39,286 nt of DNA, taken from the NCBI GenBank assembly GCA_040357565.1, contig JBDODJ010000105.1. One strand, 5' to 3'. This document shows, piece by piece, positions 11,201 through 18,937 of this stretch. This DNA comes from Cercozoa sp. M6MM. Its lineage: Eukaryota > Endomyxa: Ascetosporea. Both the position numbers and the translations under genes were made by a program. Position 1 is the first letter of the stretch. Each line of letters starts with the position of its first letter. Under the pieces are notes generated by a model. That model saw only the letters and a program-made list of their open reading frames with translations. It searched no databases and was not told where the DNA came from.

Positions 11201-12334
11201 GTCATTCAGTGATCATATCGATCAAACCGTCGATCAGTGTGACGATCAAACCGATCAAACCGTCGATCGGAGTGAGTGTCTGCGCGAGTTGGCACGTGCG
11301 CTCACTCACAACGCTGCCGTGATCGCCCCGGTAAGCGACAGTGTGGCACGTGTGATCGCTCAGTTGGAACGTGCACTGTCGCTCCGTACCGACTGCAGCG
11401 TCGGCGGTGTCACCGTGCCGACCGAGTCGCCCGATAATCGCACGTGCCACACCGTCGCTTCCTCGCTCGATCTCGTGCACGACGACACGGTAACGTTTTA
11501 CCCCCTTAACTTCCCTCTTTACCCCTCGTTCCGCAGGCGAGGCGGCAGTTGTGGCGCTCGCAGCGACAGGCGGCGACGGCGCTGCTGCAGTGCGTGCCAC
11601 GGCGCGTGCACACGCTGGCGACGTTTCGCCCGGCCTTCCGCGTGGATGTGTCGTGGAGCACGTGCGTGCAGCAAACGGTTCAACGCACCGATATGCTGCT
11701 ATCCATGGGCACACCGATCGCTCTCATAACCGCTGCTTCGTGTATGCACTTTTACCCCCTTTTTNNNNNNNNNNNNNNNNNNNNNNNNNNNNNNNNNNNN
11801 NNNNNNNNNNNNNNNNNNNNNNNNNNNNNNNNNNNNNNNNNNNNNNNNNNNNNNNNNNNNNNNNCCCCCCCCCCCCGTCTCCAAATATGCCTTTTGCAAC
11901 TGTTGGATTCCACAGCAAGCCTCGCAGGACTACGTGCTTGCCGCCATTGTTAGGTACATTTATCTGTTTCAATAGACTTGGATACATATTGTATATATAT
12001 ATATATATATATATATGTATTTATTTATGGCCACAGGAAGAAAGCCAGCAAGCACATGGAGTCGCACGGTTTGCACAAGGAGTTTCGCATGTGCAGAGTG
12101 TTGCTGGACCGTCGCGCCTCCTCCGACACTGTCGTGGGAACTGTCTCGGGCAGTGTATCGGGCGACACCGGCAGCACTGGCAGCACTGGCAGCACCGGCA
12201 ACGACGTTGCTCGCATCGTGTGCTCCATGTGTCGTCGCTGCGCCGCCGCAGGTGCCGTCTGGGCGTGTTTCCGCTGCCGCAGCGTGAACCACTTGGCCTG
12301 CGCCTGCCGTTGTCGATCCCGCGTGCAATTATAG
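8288..12334 (+). CDS. Large WD40-repeat protein with C-terminal Cys/His-rich motif
   Basis: Start ATG 8288 begins a basic, Gln-rich N-terminus (QQQQQQQ at about 8505-8525). After an intron holding TTTTATTTTT repeats comes a beta-propeller: SYIFVFARDTVAALRV, CVLAGTSAGEVLCWRL, VLTASADHTLKVWRF, CVSGSTDHVHV, LCFCEDGFARLFAVP, LCSSDGELRVLQW, AVASDDGAMQLWDT and VTRGGTVTLHW are typical blade strands. A helical region follows (ECLRELARAL; RRQLWRSQRQAATALLQ), then the last exon with CSMCRRC ... WACFRCRSVNHLACACRC, a CxxC/CxxC/H/C pattern able to bind zinc. WD40 plus a C-terminal zinc motif recalls GATOR2/SEA subunits (WDR24, WDR59, MIOS), but the motif is shorter and I do not claim identity. Exon borders at 9600-11100 are uncertain, and a 100-N gap lies in an intron at 11765. 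Confidence 0.65.
9384..9448 (+). repeat. TTTACCCC-type pyrimidine intron
   Basis: This whole intron of the WD40 gene, from GTTTACCC to CCCCCAG, consists of repeated TTACC/TTTACCCC units. It lies between HTLK and VWRF in a WD40 blade, so the splice frame is well fixed. Confidence 0.85.
10311..10455 (+). repeat. TACCC pentanucleotide array (telomere-like) inside an intron
   Basis: About 145 bp of TACCC units, with CCCTAA, CCCAC and CCCTG variants, sit inside an intron of the WD40 gene (exons LQWRCKSDG... and VPLLQLRRD...). The units resemble degenerate telomeric CCCTAA, but the same pyrimidine style occurs in many introns here, so an intron-expansion origin is more likely than a telomere remnant. 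Confidence 0.9.
11765..11864. other. Assembly gap of 100 N
   Basis: Exactly 100 N lie between TTTTACCCCCTTTTT and a poly-C run. The unsequenced part is therefore probably more of the same pyrimidine repeat in an intron of the WD40 gene. The true size is unknown. Confidence 0.97.
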
Positions 12335-12765
12335 TTTTCGAGTTCAAGGTATTCATCTACTGTACCACAGTTACCGTAACTAATAAAGGGAAACTGAAGG
12401 AAGCCAGATAGCCAACTTAAAAAGAAGCTGGGCTCGAGTGGAGCTGCCGTATGTGCGAATGGAAGGCTGCGCGTGCTTGTACTGCCAGTGAATACGTGAG
12501 AGTACTAACAAGAGGCAGACAAACAGACAGAAAAATGCGACGTGTACCGTCGTCGGCAGAAAGCACGCGCGGTGCTCGCTTCCACGTGGTCTCCAGCGAG
12601 TCCAGCAGCGGCTGACCACACACACACATTACATATATGTATACATGACATACATATTATATATATATATTATACATATAGTTTGTTATTGCGGTCGTGA
12701 GCACACATGCACTCATATGTATATATATGTGTGTGTGTGTATAGTAGTGAACACATGAACACATA

Positions 12766-12802
<37 letters not shown>

Positions 12803-12814
12803 TACATGTCGTAG
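12335..12814. other. Tail-to-tail spacer with (TA)n repeats
   Basis: This spacer lies between the stop codons of two converging genes. It contains an AATAAAG-like sequence near 12379 suited to polyadenylation of the WD40 gene, and long TA/TATG microsatellites at 12640-12800. No coding region is supported. Confidence 0.6.
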
Positions 12815-13484
12815 TTAACACACGTTGCACAAGGCGGCAAAGCAGTCGTCGTCGTCGTCGTCGCTCGAGTCGCGCATCGTGTCGACTCGTGGCACAGGTG
12901 CAGCAGGCACAGGTACAGGCACAGCAGGCACAGAGGACACAGCAGACACAGTCGACACAGGTGCAGGTGCGACCCGTGTGACAGTGACCGGTCGCGTCGA
13001 CGCGGGTACCCTGTGCACAGGTGCCCTTGGCACCGACACCACCGGGATGATGACACGTGCCACCTGTGTCGCCTGCGGAGGGGTCACCTTGGCTACCCGC
13101 GGAGGGGTCGCCTGCGGAGGGGCCATCTTGGCTAACCGCGGAGGAGTCACCTGCGGAGCAGTCACCTTGGCTAACCGCGGAGGAGTCACCTGGGTAGTCA
13201 TCTGGGCAGTCACCGGGGCAGTCACCTGGATGGCTACCTGCGGAGGGACCGACACCGTCGGTTTGACCGACACGCGGAGTGACGGCGACTTTGGAACAGC
13301 GACGACGGTTGTGGGCGGTTTCTTCTCGGGCACCATTGATCTGACGGTTGGTTTGGGTGCTGCGACGGTTACTTTGGAAGGGGGNNNNNNNNNNNNNNNN
13401 NNNNNNNNNNNNNNNNNNNNNNNNNNNNNNNNNNNNNNNNNNNNNNNNNNNNNNNNNNNNNNNNNNNNNNNNNNNNNNNNNNNN

Positions 13485-13550
<66 letters not shown>

Positions 13551-14681
13551 TCCGTCTAGTGGTCCTCGTAGCCTGCTAGACACAAGAAGCACAGGTACCT
13601 CCTGGATGGAAGGCAGCGGCGGCATCGTCGGCGGCAGCGGCGGCGGCACCAGCCGACTCGCTTTCGACAGCGTGGTTGGCGGCGTGTAGTTGCGTCGCTT
13701 GGACGGCGTTCGAGGTGCCGTCGGCTGTTTGAGCTCCGTGTGGTTCTGTGCCACGTATTCGCCGTACCTCGCCGGCCCCGCCCGGGCGGCCCCCACTTAT
13801 CCCTTCCCAGATACCATGAGAGTCTTGACGTCCGAGGTGAGCGCAAAAGACGGCAAGTCGAGAATGCCGAGACTGGCCAAACGCTTGGCTGCCTCGAGAC
13901 ACTGCGCACACCAGAAAGGTTGTTGGTAGTCAACACAAAAACACAACAAGGCAGAAGGAAGGTTACTTGAGCACCAGTGCGGTGTGCAAAGTGGAGACTC
14001 CAAAGGCCCCACTGGAAGTCGTACGACTCCACCGGCCGCTCATCCAGCAGACGCACGAGTCGGCGTAGCTCAGCACGCGACCAGTCTTCCTTTCGCGCCG
14101 TGTCACCCGGAGGGCACTGCTTCATGTCTATACAGGGTAAGGGCAGGTGAAAAGGGACAAGGGATAGAGGGTAGGGTACAGTGTGCATTGAGCTTGTCGG
14201 TAGTAGCGACGTGACTCGCGTGCTTTGGAGGCGCTCGCGCACGCGCAGGCAGCGAAACAACTTTCGCTAGCGACGAGCGCGAATCGTACTTCTTTCGCCA
14301 CCTACAAACAACCGGGAGATACCATTGAGGGGGTGCGATTGGGGGGGGGGGGGGCAACTACCACAGTTCGGCATTGGCAGTACGCACGTCTTCGAGGCTT
14401 CTGACTGCGAGTTCCACGTCATTGTCTGAGTCACTGCTGCTTTCGCTGTCACTGTACACGAAACGCGCCTGCCGCACGTGCGACGACGGCGTTTCTCCTG
14501 CAGGAACATCAAGACTCAAGGTCTGCTTCACCGACTCTTTCGCGAGCTCGTGTTCCTCGCGTTTCGACGCTCCTGCACTGTCCTGAGCTGCCGATATGGC
14601 TTGCTTCTTGTGCCGTGTGCGTGTCTGGCCTTGCGCCGGCGGCAAACGCGACGATGGCGTCTTAATTCGCAACACTTGCAT
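12815..14681 (-). CDS. Basic Pro/Val-rich protein with acidic C-terminus, unrecognised
   Basis: At least six exons lie on the minus strand from ATG 14681. The N-terminal exon is basic and then Ser/Asp-rich (SDSESSSDSDNDVEL). A conserved-looking folded block follows (RLVRLLDERPVESYDFQWG; LWSLHFAHRTGAQ; LEAAKRLASLGILDLPSF). Downstream are a Lys/Arg/Pro stretch (RTPSKRRNYTPP), a long low-complexity region of Pro/Val/Thr with three exact-length 13-residue repeats, and the end SSDDDDDDCFAALCNVC. The composition suggests a nuclear, possibly nucleic-acid or chromatin-associated protein, but no family is recognised. One intron contains a TG repeat and the 100-N gap; others are pyrimidine-rich (poly-C at 14340-14354). 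The start is the first ATG of the exon and could lie further upstream. Confidence 0.55.
13072..13188 (-). repeat. Three 39-bp coding tandem repeats
   Basis: Three adjacent 39-bp units (13072-13110, 13111-13149, 13150-13188) encode 13-residue repeats of the form VTPPRLAKVTAPQ. They differ at a few bases each, so the expansion is recent but not brand new. Confidence 0.9.
13385..13547. repeat. Assembly gap (100 N, 13385-13484) followed by (CA)n
   Basis: Exactly 100 N are followed by a 63-bp pure CA run. Both lie in an intron of the Pro/Val-rich gene. The gap probably exists because the repeat could not be assembled. Confidence 0.95.
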
Positions 14682-15072
14682 CGGTCAATGGATTTCAAGG
14701 GGTCCCAGATCGTTCTCACGCGCGTTTGGCGCACGCCAGCCACCTCTGTCGCCACGAAACACCTGTTTAAGCCAGTTTAGCAGGTTAGCAGCGCACGGGA
14801 ATGCCCAGAGCAGCTGTTCTTGCCAAAACAAAAGTCAAGTTGAGACCACCTGCGATTATTCCATGTTTCAAGTAGTCGATTAATTCTGGTTTTTATTTTT
14901 GCGCAAAAACCCGAACCAACAGAACTGCGAGCTCGAAACAGTCTTGGTTATAACCCAACTGGCTCGTTTGGAGATACAGCAAAGTGCTAGCAGTTCACTG
15001 ACGCCAGGATAAGACGCCAAAGTGGAGCAAGCAAATGACCAGTGTATCAAAAATCTTCAGGGCTTCGATAAC
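14682..15072. promoter_or_regulatory. Head-to-head spacer between the Pro/Val-rich and USP genes
   Basis: This is a 391-bp spacer between divergent starts. Either gene could have an extra 5' exon here; the minus strand has an open ATG frame from 14755. No named promoter element is seen. Confidence 0.35.
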
Positions 15073-15873
15073 ATGCAAATCCTGTCACGGATTTTTGCAC
15101 ATCAGGTGCCTTTCAAGTTGCTTCATGAAGCTCGGAGTATCGCTTTAGAAAGCGACGAGCACCTGGACACTGCACGACGCATCGGACGCATTGGTACAGT
15201 CAAAAGATACGGTGTATATTTGCTGAAACTGACAATTAGTGTATGCTATCGCTTTCGGTGCAGTTGCGTTCGCAGTCGGTATGACTCGATGCACCGAAAA
15301 GGCGTTTGACTGGTTCTGCGAGAACCAGCTGCGCACAGGAGACGTCGTTATCCTAGTGCACGCAATGCCGAATGTGATAAGCCAGGTATCAGCTATTCCT
15401 CTCGTGGAAACTGATACACAGACACTTATTCTACACTGGCTGTACAGCTGGCAGCAGCGTCACCCGAGACACAGCAGAAGGTTGTGCAAGCCGAGCAGTA
15501 CTCGCTGCAGCACGCGCAGTCAAAGCTGCAGCACTATGCCGATCGTATCGAGAAACACGCCATTGCGAACTGCTACGCTGTGCAACGCATCCTGGCAGGA
15601 GAAGCACGCGCTGTTATCGTCGCCGAGTGCGAGCATTGGAAGGTCGATCTTCTGGTCATGGGTTCGCATGGACAAGGACTGCTTGGCTCCGTATGTTGCA
15701 GAACTACCCTACCCTGTCTTTTGGAACTGTTGTGTACTGTTTGTGCATTACAGACCAGTGACTTTTGCGCGCACTACGCTCCGTGCCCGCTGCTGATTTC
15801 GCGCAGTGCCGAGTCGGTGCACTCTTCGACTTCGAGTGGCCTGGCCGAGCGCTCAGGCAGCGAGCTGTACTAG
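15073..15873 (+). CDS. Universal stress protein (UspA family)
   Basis: Four exons encode about 200 residues: 15073-15193, then 15264 to about 15387, then two more ending at the TAG at 15873. The core is a single USP domain. Strand one (RIVAFAVGMT) is followed by TEKAFDWFCENQL, GDVVILVHAM, a long helix, EARAVIVAECEHWKVDLLVMG, the nucleotide-binding loop GSHGQGLLGS, and the closing HYAPCPLLISR. The loop follows the G-2x-G-9x-G type pattern of ATP-binding USPs in its first half, so ATP binding is plausible. USPs bind ATP or act as stress-linked regulators. The usual D of the first strand (VDGS) appears replaced by VGMT, which could weaken adenine contacts. The ATG at 15073 is the first in frame. 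Confidence 0.85.
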
Positions 15874-15912
15874 CTTCGTCACCGATTTTGCGCCGGATCC
15901 GTCCACGTCGCT

Positions 15913-15946
15913 GGACCCGGATCAGTTCCGTTGTTGGTCCGGGTCC
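15913..15946 (+). other. Perfect 9-bp inverted repeat in the USP 3' flank
   Basis: GGACCCGGA (15913-15921) pairs with TCCGGGTCC (15938-15946) around a 16-nt loop, starting 40 nt after the USP stop codon. In RNA it would be a GC-rich stem in the 3' UTR. A regulatory role is only inferred. Confidence 0.75.
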
Positions 15947-16613
15947 GGTCTGTAGCTACTTGCACTCGAGCTCGGAACTGAACCTAAATCGGGTATGGCG
16001 GGGTTTTTCGAGGCAAGATCAGAATCAAATCGTCATTTCCACAGCGCCAGATTTCAACTGAAAAACGCGATTTAAGCGGCATTTAAACTTAAGCCTCACA
16101 AAGGTTCTGATTTGTGTTTAGATCGCCTTACAGCAAGAGACCTGCCTAAACCTATCGTACTCTCCGCTAGGCAACCTTAACCTAAATTTAGATGGTCGGT
16201 AAATGACGATTCGAATGGCGTGGAGGCAGCTAAAAATAATGTCAGCAGGCTGATCAGTTCGTCGACTTAAAGCAAAAAGAGCTAAATTAAGAGTTTGTGG
16301 CCCTGCGATTGAGCCCGCCAGTTGGCAAAAGAGAAAGCCTCATCTACTTGGCATTACTTGATAGAAGGGGTTTTTTGTCTTTTTTACGGACGATTCCGTC
16401 TACGACTCCGTCTAGTTTGACGTAAGAACCCAGTTCGGGTAATTCTTCACTTCGCTTCTTCTACTTGACGACTTACTTCTTTAATTAGTACGTTTTCACT
16501 GACAAACGTCAGTACCATGTTACCGCTCTCAGATATGGATTAGGCCTTGGTAGATTCCCCAAGTGGGGAATCCTCCCCTGTCGTGAGCCCGTTAAAAAAA
16601 AAAAACTGGAGCC

Positions 16614-16667
16614 TGGACAAGTGTAGTGGTTGTCTAGGCATCGCTGAACTGGACAAGTGTAGTGGTT
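16614..16667. repeat. 18-bp direct repeat
   Basis: TGGACAAGTGTAGTGGTT occurs twice, at 16614-16631 and 16650-16667, 36 bp apart. It may be a short duplication or a target-site-like footprint; no element lies between the copies. Confidence 0.8.
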
Positions 16668-16742
16668 TGTCAAATTCTCATGTTTTTCAACGGCCGGCTC
16701 GGCGCAACTTCAACGGCACAACGAACCCGGAACTGACTGAAC

Positions 16743-17612
16743 TCAGATTTCACTCGAAAGAGGTGAGGCAAAGAACTGCGATGGTGCGACAAACTTGGCG
16801 AACGCGAACAAAACACCACTGCTCATACATAGCACTCGTGGGTAAACGCCAAGACAGGTAGATTGACAGGTAGATAGATATAGAGACAGATAGAGAGATA
16901 GACTGGCGGATAATAGTACTGCACGTAGCATTCAGTGCGCGGCAGTTCTCCCTTGGTAACAAGACCCATCATGCCGAGATTGCTGCGAACGTCCTGCAGT
17001 CCCGACAGGTCATCCATCACCTCGCACAGTTCCTCGCCTCCGCGCAGTCGTTCGACAATGTGCTCGCTCACTTCGACACGCGCCGACGTCCCCACGCCTG
17101 AGAGCGAATGTTATGTGCATGGTTTGGCGTACATTCGCAGCGAGGTGTACCAACACGTCCGTCGCGATGTAAGACTACGACGTAGCCTGACTCGAACCAC
17201 GTGTCGCCAAGCTGTTCCAAGCCACCCTCAATACCGACGCCAAAGTCTGCGTCCGCACAGGATGCCAGCGCTGCCGCTGCCCTCGCCTTTGCACCTGCAT
17301 TTTCACAATATAGAATCAAACAGACTTCACAAAAAAGGTGTCTTACCCTGGTAGGTTTCTTCGGCGCTCATCGGTTGATCCGACACATTTGAGGACACGG
17401 ATCTATACAGATTGCATTTCTCAACTTAATGTGCATAATGGGGAAAGTACACACCGCTGACGTCATGCTTAATATCGGTGCCACTACACACAGAAGATAG
17501 GCATTGCTGCAAAAAAGAAGAGGACAGTGGTGTCAAAGTACAAGTAGCGTTCCACGACTTGTCGAACTGAGGCCACCTTCGTGGGGTTTTCGCTACCGAC
17601 CAAGACTTTCAT
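16743..17612 (-). CDS. Non-canonical purine NTP phosphatase (YjjX/NTPase_I-T family)
   Basis: Six exons encode about 186 residues, close to the usual 170-180 of the family. Motifs in order are VGSENPTKVASVRQVVERY, SDQPMSAEETYQGA, DFGVGIEGGLEQL, an acidic-aromatic WFESGYVVVLHRDG, EVMDDLSGLQDVR, GLVTKGELPRTECY and a final FAFAKFVAPSQF helix. These match the inosine/xanthosine triphosphatase YjjX end to end. The enzyme hydrolyses ITP/XTP-like nucleotides (and dITP), keeping damaged purines out of nucleic acids. The ATG at 17612 is three residues before the GS-x-NP-x-K loop, as expected. All junctions are phase-consistent, including a 35-nt-scale intron near the N-terminus. The gene is head-to-head with Hikeshi. 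Confidence 0.9.
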
Positions 17613-17828
17613 TCCGCCGTGAGTGCTTTTTCTGTCTGAGGTCCAAAGATAAGATCTCAGCGGAAACAGTCAAGCAAAATAGCAGCACACTGCTAGACAC
17701 AGCGATCTCATCAGACTGTGCACTATGCAAGCGCGTAATTTCTGGATCGAATTTTCCTTTACCGGCTCAAAAGAACCCTGCACTCGCAAAGCAATTTGTT
17801 GCTGTATGTGCAGTGTCGTGTTAATACC
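17613..17828. promoter_or_regulatory. Head-to-head spacer between the YjjX-type gene and Hikeshi
   Basis: 216 bp separate the two divergent start codons. It is presumed to be a shared promoter region; no canonical TATA element is visible. Confidence 0.4.
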
Positions 17829-18559
17829 ATGGCAAACTACGTAGACGCTCCGATAGCAGTTTTGACACCAGGACGACAACTGCAGAGTAGATTTTTGCAA
17901 GTCGCTGAGAACAAGCTAGCCTGTGAGATCCAAGCTGCCCACCAGGCATGTAGTCTACTTCCTCGATTCCCTTCCGTTACCTTCTTCAGTTTTTAGGTTC
18001 CCAAGATCGGCTTGGCACTACTCGCAGATGTGATCCCACCAGGCCACGGAGTCGCCATCTTCTATTCAACTCCTCCTACATTCGATCAGTGGCAGTTCAT
18101 GCTGCCACTGACACGAGGTAGAATCTTCGAAAACTTGTTTGGTAATGTATAAATGTGTGTCTTGCTGAGGAGTGTTTCTGGCAGACAGTCCATCACAAAT
18201 CGTTTCTGCTCCGTGGCTGGCAAAGGGCGAGCTACCCCGCTCCGACAACAACAATAACATCGTGATCGGCTGCAGCATCGAACCCGAAAGCACGCTCGCT
18301 GACATGGTTGCGCAGAACGCGCGACAACAGTACTTTCTCGCTTCCTCGATCGATACCTTTGATGCCAGTGTTTCAAACATTGTTCTCCAGGGAAGAGTCG
18401 GCGGCGCAATTGGCCATTCGCGTGGCAGAGAATTTGTTCCAGTTCTTGCGAAGTTTCGAGTCGTCGGAAGGCTACATCACGGTGCCTACCGACATTGTCG
18501 ACCGGTGGCTCAACAAGTTCCGTCGTCGGTATTTACAAGACGCAAGCTTCATGAAGTGA
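17829..18559 (+). CDS. Hikeshi/OPI10 family nuclear import carrier
   Basis: Exons 17829-17945, 17997-18117, 18185-18367 and 18396-18559 sum to 585 nt, a 194-residue protein; human Hikeshi has 197. Matching blocks are the N-terminal GRQLQ...VAENKLACEI, the PP-GHGVAIFYSTPP...WQFMLPLT beta region, SPSQIVSAPW, and the C-terminal YITVPTDIVDRWLNKF helix ending in FMK. Hikeshi carries Hsp70 into the nucleus on heat stress by binding FG nucleoporins. Intron 1 starts with GC (CAG|GCATGT), apparently a GC-AG intron, and intron 3 is only 28 nt. A stress-response role fits the nearby USP gene, but no shared regulation is shown. Confidence 0.88.
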
Positions 18560-18937
18560 CTGAGCCTGTGTCGTCGCGCTGCGTGTCCGGTCTTCAGCGC
18601 ACCTGGGGCGATTTCCTGGCGTAGCTCCCTACTGTAATTAACCACAGTACAAGTACTGCTGATTGTAAACGTTAAATCGCATCGAAACAATGCATGCGTG
18701 TCACCGATATCCTGTCAGTGAAGGCAGTTTCAGTTCGCCAAGAACCGAACTGAATCAAGCTACAGTACAGAACGGAACTGAATCAAAATATATCTCTAAC
18801 CGCTTGGGCATAGTGATGACGCTTAGAACGGCTTGTGGGTGACTTGACCACCCTCAGTTGCTCCTGTATTAGAGTGGACGGATCAAACGAAACCAAAGCA
18901 CCTCGCCCACTAGCTGTCAGTGCCTCCGATCGCTTCA
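18560..18937. other. Tail-to-tail spacer
   Basis: This 378-bp spacer lies between Hikeshi and the next minus-strand gene. It contains two similar ACAGTAC...GAACTGAATC stretches (about 18730-18785). No gene is supported. Confidence 0.5.

Larger units (their letters stand above)
15874..16742. other. Tail-to-tail spacer, no gene recognised
   Basis: This 869-bp region lies between the stops of the USP and YjjX-type genes. It holds the USP 3' hairpin, a small TTCCCC-AAGT-GGGGAA palindrome (16555-16570), a poly-A run (16593-16605) and a short direct repeat (16614-16667). Open frames here have no supporting motif or splice pattern. Confidence 0.55.

Noticed and set aside
11765-11864. The N runs as masked sequence of interest
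   Set aside because: Both runs are exactly 100 N, the standard placeholder for a gap of unknown size, and both border simple repeats.
13072-13188. Tandem repeats as a CRISPR array
   Set aside because: The units are directly adjacent with no unique spacers and lie in a coding exon of a eukaryotic gene.
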